Part shown: piece after piece, positions 47,257 to 56,949 of the stretch | Numbering within the stretch: the first letter of the stretch is position 1 | Layout of the letters: every line of letters starts with the position of its first letter | Origin: Costus lasius | Taxonomy: Eukaryota > Streptophyta > Magnoliopsida > Zingiberales > Costaceae | Assembly: GCA_027563935.2 (NCBI GenBank) | Contig: CM050449.1 | Coordinates: 75,078,556-75,142,555, forward strand | Length of the DNA stretch: 64,000 nucleotides | Direction of reading: 5' to 3' | Made by a program: the position numbers and the translations under genes | The notes under the pieces: generated by a model | The model's input: the letters and a program-made list of their open reading frames with translations, nothing else | Database searches by the model: none | What the model was told of the DNA's origin: nothing

Positions 47257-48640
47257 CTACTCGTCATCGTCAGATCGCGTAGCCTCCGAGTCTCTCGCAG
47301 GAGTCTCCTCAGGATCAAAGTATGGGGTTCCTCCCTGATCACCATGATAGCCATAGTCTCTGTGATCAGCATAACCAAAACGGTCATAGAGGAAGTTACC
47401 CATGTCTTCCATATGGTTGCATAGCCTCTCCATATCTCTGTGGATGTATCCCAAAGTCTCATCCATTTATCCAAGCGGCGTTCCTGACTGAACATCTGTG
47501 CTGTGAGTGCCTGGAAGCTAGGATCATGGTGGCTAGGATATCTGTCCCTAGGTGTGTGTGAGGAGGTACCAGCTGGCTGTGAAAAGTCCAAAGGGGGTGA
47601 CTCCATCCCATAAGGATCACTCCTACTACCCCCGATGGGTGGTGGTGGAACTGTATCAGGTGATGGAATAAAGGCTCCCTCAGTTTCATTAAGACATAGC
47701 TTCCAATTGGCCCTTTCTCTAACTGTGGTCTTCTCAATGTAGGGCAAGGGTAGAGGAGAGATGTTTGGTCCAAGGACCAAACAGAAAGTGTCTCCCTCTT
47801 TAACTATCATCTTCATCGCTATGCAAGACTCAATGTCGAGTCTTGCATTCCCTCTTGCCATGTCAGCTCCATAGGGCTCCATCCCAAAGTATCTGGCTAT
47901 AGGAGTAACCAAACCTCCTATCACCACCAATCCTCTGCTAGCTCTAGCCACCTTATCCATATGCTTGATCATAAAGTAAGCCACATCCACTGCAAATCCA
48001 TTGAGCATGCCCCATAGAAAATAAAGCTCGTGTTGACGGACCATGCCGTCACTATCTCCTCTCCCAAATACTGTATGTGCTAGAACCCTATGTGCATATC
48101 TGATGCATAGGTTTACTATCTTTGAGGCTCTGGCAGACACAACATAAAAGTGGCTCTTATTAGTGATTTGGTTCCAGAATATATTCTCCATAAATCCAAG
48201 GGGTATGTCAGTGTAACCCCCAGTGCTCAATCCAAAGATGTCCCTGATTTCCTGCAGTGTAATCTCTCTCTCTCTTCATTCGCCAACCTGAAAGTAATTT
48301 TTTCATCAGCAGGGCCATGGGAATACTCTTTCAGCTCTATGACCAGACTGCTCAAAAACTCCAAGGCAAGTGGTAAGTAGGTATGAGGAGTCATCTGGAA
48401 GAACTCCTAGGCCTTAATTCTATCAAACATCCATAGCAAATCTTCATGAAATCCCAAAGCCTCTAGGGTTCTTCTGTCAGCATATTTTGTGTTGATGATC
48501 TATCTTTCCAAAATTTTGTTGTACCTAGTCTCTTGCATCTCATTTCTGAAAAGGATCTCGTGAGGGTTCTAGGGTTGTGATGGTTCAGCAGGGGCTTTCC
48601 CCTTCCCCCTTGGTGCAATCGATTTTGTTCTTGGTGCCAT
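47257..48640 (-). pseudogene. ATHILA ORF-1/env-like gene of element H
   Basis: It opens at 48640 with MAPRTKSIAPRGKGKAPAEP and follows the C copy throughout: NTKYADRRTLEALGFHED, LEFLSSLV, GFMENIFWNQITNKSHF, CIRYAHRVLAHTVFGRGDSD, YGADMARGNARLDIESC, a proline-rich linker, and the end MGNFLYDRFGYADHRD with an acidic tail. Three TAG codons lie in the first 70 codons, and two frameshifts occur, near 48235 in a TC microsatellite and near 47463. No membrane segment stands out. It is inactive, but the same gene is present in C, G and H, so it belongs to the family and is not a chance capture. Confidence 0.85.
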
Positions 48641-49247
48641 GGACTCAGGCTGCAAACTTATCATTCAAAGCATACAAATAATGATATAGCAGTGTAAATG
48701 GCATCCTATGTGTCATCAACCAAAAACAGGGTGAAAAAAAAAACAGAGTAAAATCATGCATGTAATCTCAATTTAAACATGTTATGGAAAGTAAATACTA
48801 CACTCCCAAATCATCAGAAACATCTATCAAGTAAGTTGGAAACAAAAATTCCATTTAACTTTCATGCTCTAACTCAAGGCGTCAGTGAACAGTAACTTAG
48901 AATCATGCACATTGCATTTCAGCTCAGATAGCTACATAAATTGTTTCAAATTCTTCTCAAACAGCACAGGATCGATAGCTTATCCTCTAACGAGTGTATA
49001 GAAATAAAAATCACTTGAAACGATTAAGAATCGAGCGAGAACGAGCGAAAGAGGCGAAAGTTCATCAAAACTCACTAAAACGTAAAAATCGGAGAATCGG
49101 TTACCTAATCGACGACGAGGATTGAACGGAAAGGGTCGTCGGCGTCTTGAGGTGGTTGGAGAAAGTCGGAGATCCAAAATCGGCGCAACAACGAGCGAGA
49201 TCGAGGGTAAAAACCCTAAAAACGGTTCGATTGTAACCCTAAATACG
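48641..49247 (-). other. Leader of the env-like gene in element H
   Basis: This non-coding stretch lies between the palindromic array and the env-like ATG, like 9377-9806 in element C. It includes an A-rich tract at 48735-48745. I see no conserved ORF in it. Confidence 0.6.
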
Positions 49248-49757
49248 GTACAGACTCGCATGCCAGAAAGCTGTTTACGGCAGTGTAATACTTTACGGCT
49301 AATGCCGTAATTTCAAAACAACTCTCTGTTTGAAACAGATTCCTGATTACGGCACCGTAAAATTGTTTACGGTAGGTGCCGTAAAATATCAAAAACCTTC
49401 TGTTCAAAATCGACGCGGAATTACGGTACCGTAAAGAGTTTACGGTACCACCGTAAAATCTCGGCAATGTTCTGTTTGGAATGACATCAAAAATACGGTA
49501 CCGCAAAATGCTTTACGGTACCGCCGTAATATTCAAACAGTAAATTTTTTTTTTGGCAAAAATTTTAAAATAAATACGGCACGTAAACTACCTTATGGTA
49601 GTGCCGTAAAAATGAAAGAACTCTCGAGTTGATTTTGAATCAGAAATATGGTACCGTGAAATCCTTTACGGGCGGTACCGTAATTTCGTCGCAGCTTTCT
49701 GTTCGTAAGCAGACTGAAATACGGTACCGTGAACTGCTTTACGGTACTGCCGTATTT
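49248..49757. repeat. Palindromic array in the pol-env spacer of element H
   Basis: This is the longest array, about seven units. Cores include TTACGGTACCGTAA (49421-49434), TTTACGGTACCACCGTAAA, TTTACGGTACCGCCGTAA and TACGGTACCGTGAA. A 70-74-bp spacing is set by TCTGTT segments. It lies directly between the end of the gag-protease frame and the env-like leader. Confidence 0.9.
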
Positions 49758-49848
49758 TGCTCCAAATCATGAAAACCTACAAAAAGAAAATAAAAATTAG
49801 TCCTAAGCAAAAATTAAGTTAAAGAAAACAAAAATAAGGGTTAGAAAG

Positions 49849-49866
49849 CTTGGGTTGCCTCCCAAG
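49849..49866 (-). other. Post-pol hairpin of element H
   Basis: CTTGGG-TTGCCT-CCCAAG on the plus strand; on the element strand it is identical to the hairpin at 8828-8845. It lies about 10 bp past the stop of the gag-protease frame. It was kept although most of pol is gone. Confidence 0.7.
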
Positions 49867-49876
49867 ATGCGCTAAT

Positions 49877-52513
49877 TTAAAGGTCATTAGCTTGACCCTT
49901 AACACTCGGGTTTGATCGTGAATTTCTGGATCTCAACTCTGATCTTACAACATAAGGCTCGATCTTGAAACAGTATCCAAATCTGCTCAGAATTCTTTCT
50001 ATTTTCTCAATCATCCTAGAGCCTTCTCTTCTTCTCTTCCTCTTTGGCTTTTTCTTCTTCTGCAATTTCTCATCAATACCCTCAAAAAGATTGTTAGATT
50101 CATTATTTGGGGTTTCATCAAACAAACTTGAAACATCATAAATTTCATCATTAAATATTTTAACACTACAACAAGATCCTGAGTATGAAAGTTTGTTTGT
50201 TGAATCATTAAGACGAAATTCGATCTTGTTATCACATATATCAAAGGTAATTTTTCCTAATTCGACATCAATTTTTGCTTTAGCTGTGGCCAATAGTGGT
50301 CTACCCAGAATGATAGGATTTCTACAATTTTCCTCCATGTCCAATATTACAAAATCTGCAGGTATGAGAAACTCACCTATCTTTATTGGAATATTCTCTA
50401 ACATACCTATAGGATACTTCACTGATGAGTCTACGAGCTGCAAAGATATTGATGTAGGCTTTAGCTCTCCCAAATTTAGTTTCCTGTAAGTAGAAAGAGG
50501 CATTGAACTTACACTCGCACCTAAGTCACATAAGGCTCGGTCAAAAGATAGGGTGCCAATTGAACAGGGTACAGAAAAGCTACCTGGATCCTTCAATTTA
50601 GGTGGCAATTTATTCTGTATGACTGCACTACAATCTTCTGTTAGTGTAACCATGCAAGTACCATAATCATCCAATTTTCTTTTACTAGACAATATTTCTT
50701 TTAAAAACTTGGCATAAGATGGCATTTCAATAATAGCTTCAAGAATTGGAACATTAATATAAAGCTTTTTAAAAACTTCAAGAAACTTGCCAAACTTTTT
50801 GTCTAATTTATGTTGAACTAACTTTTGAGGAAAAGGTATAGGTGTTTGGTAAGGATTAGGTAAATCAGATTTAGGATTATCTTTCTCACATTATTCCTCC
50901 CCTTTTAGTTCATCACCCTTTTGAGGTGATAAACAAATTTGGGGTTTCTCATGTGAAGAAGATTCTCCTATCTCCAATTCCCTTTTATTATCATTAAGCT
51001 TTTCTTCAGTGTTTTCAAACCTCCCTCTAGGTTCTCCGAGTTGTTTCCCACTTCTAGTCATGATGGCATTACAGTGCTCCCTAGGGTTTATCTCAGGTTT
51101 TGCAGACAATTTCCCAGGGGGTCTGTAAGGAACACTAGCATGCTGAGCAATTTGGTTTTCAAGAATTTTGTTGTGGGCTTCTACTCTATCCAGTCTAGAG
51201 TTGATTTGATGAAAATTTTCCTTAAATTCCTCATTTTGCTTGTTTTGATTTGACATGTATTCTATTATATCAGACATGAACTGATTTTGGTTGGCCAAAA
51301 GTTTTTCAAGTATGGATCCCTCATTAGAATTTTGATTTATGTTTTGGTTTAGATTTTGCTTTTGGAATCCATTGTTTTCATTGTTCCCCCCTACATTGTT
51401 ATTGTTTTTCCATGAAAGGTTGGGGTGATTTCTCCATCCAAGGTTGTATGTATTAGAATAGGGATCATTAGGTCTACTTTGGTTGTAATTCCCTATGGCG
51501 TTCACATGCTCATTACCCTGATCAACAATTCTACAATATTCAGCAGTATGACCATCATTACCACAGTTTTCACAAGTGATAGCAGAAATAGAAGCAGTTT
51601 GCATGGAATTTAACTGACTACACAAAAATTTTACCTTCTCTTCTAAGGAGCGTATTTCATCACTTCCACTCTTACCTTGAGAAGGCTTGTACAGTACTCC
51701 CCTTTCGGTAGTCCACTGATTATGGTTTTCTGCCATCTCCTCTAGTAGTCTGAAGGCTTCATCTGGTGTTTTGCTCATAAGAGCTCCTCCTGCAGTGGCA
51801 TCCATAATCATTTTAGTCTGATCAGATAATGTAATATAAAAAGTTTGCATTAAAGTTTGAAGTTCTAATCCATGGTGAGGACACTTCCACTGTAGTTCAT
51901 TAAATCTCTCCCATGCTTCACTGAGCGACTCCCCACTTCTTTGTTGGAAGTTTGTAATTTGGTTCCTCAATTCAAGTGTCTTCCTTGGGGGAAAGTATTT
52001 GTTCAAGAAGGAATTTGACAGTTGGTTCCAAGTGGTGATGGTACAGGCTGGGTGTGAATTAAGCCATGTCTTTGCCTGGTCCCTAAGAGAAAAAGGAAAA
52101 AGTCTTAGTCTAAATGCATCGTTAGAAACACCATTCATCTTAATAGTATCGCATAAGTCAAGAAATAAGGCCAAGTGTTGGTTGGGATCCTCCAGTGGAG
52201 ATCCTCCAAACTGATCTTGTTGAAACATTGCAATGAGTTGAGGTTTAATCTCGAAATTGTTGGCCTCAATTGCTGGCCTAGCAATACTAGAACGAAATTC
52301 ATGATGATTAGGGGCTGCATAGTCCCTAAGTGTTCTCTGATGGTTCTGATTGTCTCCCATCTCTAAAATCTCTTCTTGTAACTGTGGTTGGGATTGTTCT
52401 TGCAGTTCTTCTTGTGATGATTTTTCGAACCTCAACTTTCTGCGCGCTCTTAATGTCTTATTGATTTCAGGATCCAATGGTACAAGTGGTGCTGACCTAA
52501 GGCTCCTGCGCAT
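49877..52513 (-). pseudogene. gag-protease ORF of element H with one stop
   Basis: One frame of about 879 codons is broken only by TAA at 50891-50893. The order is: N-terminus (MRRSLRSAPLVPLDPEIN), capsid-type gag domain (LRLFPFSLRDQAKTWLNS, WNQLSNSFLNKYFPPRKT, ERFNELQWKCPHHGLEL), intact CCHC knuckle (CENCGNDGHTAEYC), Asn-rich stretch, ITRSGKQL-type linker, and protease (CDLGASVSSMPLS, IILGRPLLATAKAKIDVELG). It then runs through a basic patch (KKKKPKRKRRREG) straight into RSNPSVKGQANDL, the C-terminus of pol in related elements. RT, RNase H and integrase are missing. The near-open frame suggests it was functional until recently. Confidence 0.9.
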
Positions 52514-52616
52514 GCAAAGTAAACAGATCAAGTGATTTCATGAAATAGAAAAAAAAACAATAAATAAAAACCTAATCTAGCAATAATCTCAACGTCTCTA
52601 ATATCGACAAAACTAA

Positions 52617-52636
52617 GGTCCCCGAAAACGGCGCCA
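52617..52636 (-). other. Primer binding site of element H (Asp-tRNA type)
   Basis: On the minus strand TGGCGCCGTTTTCGGGGACC lies just inside the 5' LTR end. It resembles the TGGCGCCGTTGCCGGGGA primer site usual in Athila elements. It confirms the orientation of H. Confidence 0.88.
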
Positions 52637-52642
52637 AAAACT

Positions 52643-54542
52643 TGATAGCTCGAAAGGGAACACAACAAATCTGGCACGCGTGTACCTTGGAATAATCCTT
52701 GGTAACGGCACCAAAAACTTGTAGTTAAACCGCAAGTGCACGGGTATACGAAGTAATAAAAAAAGTATCGAATCCACAGGGACCTACGTTGTCGAATACT
52801 AAATTGTTGATTTCTTACTATCTAGGCAAATCGAGATCATGAAAATAGCAATCGGAAACTAAAATCAGGATTATTAGAGAGAAAAGCTGGGACTAGGGTT
52901 TCGTTCACTTAAACTTTTATGACTAGATATGAATAAGGATTTCGTTGATTCAATTTTATCATGAAGAAGATATTATCAAACAATGAACTCAAGGATCACT
53001 TTCGTGCATCCGAGTTCTAGGAATCTCTAGTGGAGTCTCAAGGATCAAGTTCGTATATCTGAGTCTCGCAACTAGTTTTGCTCGAGGATCTCCAACGTTC
53101 CGATCCTTGCTTTCGCACAGGATCTCCACGTTTGACAAATAGACTCGATCTATAGATTCATATTATAATCATGGCAATTATTTTACTAGAAAAGATCAAG
53201 ATGAATCTAACCTAAGGAAGGGATCCTAACATGCAATTCTAGGGTTCCAAATTCTCAAGCAATTACCTTTCGGTCTCAAGCGAAAATTCTAAGAATAAAA
53301 TTAATAACATGAATTTAAAGAGAGTCTAAGCACAAATATCACATGAGCAAAATCATCATGTTAAGATCAAACTCAACGAAATATTGAAAAAGAGTTATCT
53401 AGTCATTGGAAGTTAAGTAAATTACTTCCCCATGTCCCAAAAATAGTTTAAGCTATCATCATGAGGGAATTACAACAAATCATGGTGTCAGAGGATCGAA
53501 AATTAAAAGACAAGAGGAGTTTTAGAAAATACAGCACGGCTGTGAAGTATTTCACAGCCGTAATTTGCAAATGGCTTCGATGAACAGTGTCGGCGATGCT
53601 TTGCTCTTCGATTCCTCCTCCAATCGATCTCTTTACGGTCTGAAACTTTTGGTGTGTTGTCTCCTCCCTCTGACGAAGCTTCAGTATGAAAATCGCGGCT
53701 GGAGATCGTCTGGATCGAACGCGGCGACGAAACCCTTGGCGATGGCGTGGATCAAGATTTCTCCCTTGACGGTGGATCAAAATTGGGGCTGTTGGTCTCT
53801 CCGTAATCCTCTCCTGAAAAGCTCTCCTTTTGCTTCTTACGGCATCGAATATAAACTTCTGGATCGTCCGCAAGAATCAGGTGTGGACATTGACCTGGGC
53901 ATCGCGTTCAAAACGGGTTTTACGGCCATGTAATTATTTACGGCTGGTGCCGTAAAATCTCCTGAGTCTTCTGTGCCGATGTCATCTCAGAAAATACGGC
54001 CCGTAAAATAGTTTACGGCCAGTGCCGTAATATCTCTTGAACTCTCTGGTCGGATTCGTCTGAAAAATACGACTCGTAAACAAGTTTACGGCAGTGCCGT
54101 AATTTCAGCGAAGGTCTCTGTTCCGAAAGCGCCCCAAAATACGGCCGTGTAAATGCTTACGGTGGTGTCGTAATTTCGCGAAAGCCTTCTGTTCGTTAAA
54201 TCACCAAAATACGGCCGTGATCTCGATAATACGGTAGCCGTGTAAAATATGGTACCGTAAAATCCTTTACGGCACTACCATATTTTAGGTTCTTTGCCTC
54301 GATTTGCATGAAAATTCTTAGGTGACTTCTTCTTGATGATGAGAACTCTTCCATGTATTTGATTTTTGCTTGAACACGCGTAAAATAGTGTCTTTTTGCC
54401 TGAAAAACATGAAAAACCAAAATAGAAGTAGACTTTGCAATATTTAATGGATTCAGCATAAAAACAAGTAAAAAGATCCTCAATTTAGCATGAAAAGGTA
54501 TCTAAAATGATACAAAATATACTACATATTTTGGTGTCATCA
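52643..54542 (-). repeat. 5' LTR of element H (1900 bp)
   Basis: On the minus strand it runs from TGATGACACC at 54542 to GCTATCA at 52643, with the primer site directly beyond and ACCCA outside. It contains the array at 53918-54292, the hairpin at 53536-53561, and the relic primer site at 52697-52713. Confidence 0.95.
53918..54292. repeat. Palindromic array in the 5' LTR of element H
   Basis: The units match those at 45486-45846, with cores such as TTTACGGCTGGTGCCGTAAA, TTTACGGCAGTGCCGTAA and ATGGTACCGTAAA. The copy number is the same as in the 3' LTR. Confidence 0.88.
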
Positions 54543-56287
54543 ACCCAATGTAAGGCTATGACTTGGTGTCATGAGTTATCCTCATTAGTGATAGGAGATG
54601 CATTGATCCCTTGACTTGAGATCATTGACCGTTCTATATGGATAGGGACATTCTTTGATACAACCTAACACCTCGCCGTAGTTGGGAGGTAATAACAGTT
54701 GTTATTGAGTATGTCACGACCTACATGAGAAGGTCAATGGACAGACAGAGGATTTGCCTTTTCCTAATGGAAGCTTGATATCCATAGAGCTCCTCTATGT
54801 TTCTATGACTGAAAGTGTATGGCCATACCCAGGTGAGAACCTGATTTAGTTATAACCATGTGATTGGGTAAAAATAAGTGGTGACACACTTGTCCAATCG
54901 GATATCAGTTTGGCAAAGGGACTGCAGTGTATCTGTACCTAGTTGCGATAATGGGGATGTCGATATCGATATCCATTCCGATGACTTGGGTAGCAGCGAT
55001 GCACTGCTAGGTGCCACTCACTGCTTGTGGTGACCTTAGGTCAGCACTGCCAATGTCAGAGGAACCTATAGGGTCGCACACCTTGATACTTGAGTTCTCA
55101 TATTGATCGGGAAGCCTTATGATTGAGTTATTGGATAGATCCGATCTATTAGGGAGATTTCATCAGCGCTAATGGGCCTGATGGGATGGAAGAGATTTTT
55201 TGGAGCCAAACTTCATTTTTGGCTGGTTGACCCGTATTTGACCATGGATGGATAAATTTGGAATAGGGTTGCATTAGATTGGATCCAATAGCTTAATCAA
55301 CCCATGTAATGAAGTTTGGGCTAGCTCATTACCCAATGAGGCCCAATAACAAGTTGTCATGAAGAATTAATAGGCTAAAGGGTATAATGGGGAGAAGTCT
55401 CCACCCCATTAGCGCCTAGGGGCATAATGGGGTGGAGTGGGCGACTTTGCCTCATTAGGAAGTAAAGGGCGCCTCCCCCTTTGTTCCTTGATGGTAAGCT
55501 TGCCTCTTAGGCAAGTCTTGGGGCTGATATGGCTAGAAGAACTTCTTAAGAAGGTCCTTGGCGCATATGGAAAAGGGGAAGAAGTTTATGGTAAAGTCTT
55601 GGAGACTTTCTTTACCTCAAACCCTAATTGCACCCAAACCTTAACCCTAGTCGAATTCCTCTTGATAAGTTGCGCCTCTAATCCTCTTGCTTGGCCACCT
55701 CTTGCTTCTATATATTAGAGGTATGCGTGAGCCCCTAAAAGAGAATAATATTGGCGTGAGCAATCTTGTAGAGGCAAGAGCAAAGGTGTTTGGCGCATCC
55801 TCCTTCTTCCATAGCCGCAAGCACCCTATTCCTTCTTCCTTGGCGCATTGTTTGAAGAGGCTTGGCGGCATCATCATCTTGGAGCCGCAAATCATCCTCT
55901 TCATCTCTTCTTGGTGCAAGGAGTTGGAAGTCTTGGCGGCATCTCCTCCTTCTCCTCACCTCTTGGCGCATTATCCTTGGAGGTGGCACAAGGTTAGAAG
56001 AAGGTGACATAAAAGGCTTGGATCTTCTTCCCGGGGCTAGCACCGGGCGAGGAAGAAGAGAGCTCGAGGCATTTGTGTATGCGAGACTGTAGAGGGCGAA
56101 CACTTGGGCGCCTATCTCGACATCGGCCTCATCTTGCTCCTAAGGTATTTTCTATCTCATCGTGTCGACCCCCTCGCATGATGATCTTCACTGGGTTTTT
56201 GGGACCGGCATATTTCGGGGATATTCTTCCGTTGTGCAAATGTAATCTATGTGAAAAATTATAAAATATCCCCGGGGTTTCCCAACA

Positions 56288-56949
56288 GTGGTATTAGAGG
56301 GACTTGCGAGCCTCGAACGATGTACTTTCATGCTTTTCCATGCTCACATGCCATGTTTTAATTTTCGCAAATTGCATGATCACATGGCGCATGATTTTTT
56401 CTAAAGTTGGAAAAATTATAGTTTCTTGTTCCTATCATTTTTCAATCTCTTTTGGAATTTTGGGTTATTTTTCTTGATTGATTTAAGATCAAAGGCACAC
56501 GTAGTTTTGTCAAGTAGGACGGGCATTGTGTCTACGGATTGGCCGGGTCTCTTGATTTGACAAAATTGCCAGCCGATAGGATCTATGAAATCATCATGAA
56601 AAGTTAATCGCAAATAACTAAAAGATTTATGAGAAGATGATGTGGAAAGGAGACTTGTTTTATCAGAAACTAAAATTTCAGATTTTGAGTTTTTCATGAG
56701 CATGTAGAATTGCATGTGTAAATACCTGATTTGTGCATGATGTTGTGATCATGAGTCAAGCTCCTTTGCATGCATGTGATGTATCCTTGTGAGGCCTGCG
56801 TGTCGCTTTTCTTTTTGCTTTTAACTAAGAAGAAGATTAGGGTGGCGCATATCACTTGGAGCATTGGCGCATGCATCTTCCTTGATGGCGCATGCATGGT
56901 AATTGGCGCAAGATGGCATGGCCGAACCCCCTTTGGTTTGTGAGCTAGC
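56288..56949 (+). mobile_element. Leader of B-family element B2, cut by element J
   Basis: It starts with TGGTATTAGAGG at 56289-56300, a methionine-tRNA-type primer site with one change from TGGTATCAGAGC. A non-coding leader rich in TTTTC and GGCGCA follows. No gag is reached before the Tekay LTR at 56950. The LTR ends and primer site resemble family A, so a copia-type element is likely, but no coding sequence proves it. Confidence 0.75.

Larger units (their letters stand above)
32567..54542 (-). mobile_element. Athila-type element H: complete ends, no RT/RNase H/integrase
   Basis: The insertion is complete. The 3' LTR is on the left (split by element I), the internal region is 46105-52642, and the 5' LTR is 52643-54542. 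ACCCA lies on both sides (32562-32566 and 54543-54547). In element sense: primer site, gag-protease ORF, then immediately the last codons of pol, post-pol hairpin, palindromic array, env-like pseudogene, 3' UTR and LTR. Compared with C, about 2.9 kb coding RT, RNase H and integrase is absent. With paired LTRs and its own target duplication it moved as a unit, but its enzymes must have come from a relative, unless the deletion came later. Confidence 0.92.
32267..56287 (+). repeat. 5' LTR of B-family element B2, split by element H
   Basis: The two halves are 32267-32566 and 54543-56287 (the first five bases of the second half are the ACCCA duplicate made by H). Together they form about 2.04 kb. 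It begins TATTGGTGTGTATGCCC and ends GGGGTTTCCCAACA, and is followed by a methionine-tRNA-type primer site, so it is a 5' LTR rather than a solo one. It contains a TATA-like TATATATT at 55709-55716. It interrupts env-like fragment G; the left flank is CACAC and the matching flank is beyond the window. Confidence 0.9.

Noticed and set aside
55437..56264. Overlapping ORFs on both strands that might be a small gene
   Set aside because: They lie in the B-family LTR, are not conserved in the other B copies, and have low-complexity composition.
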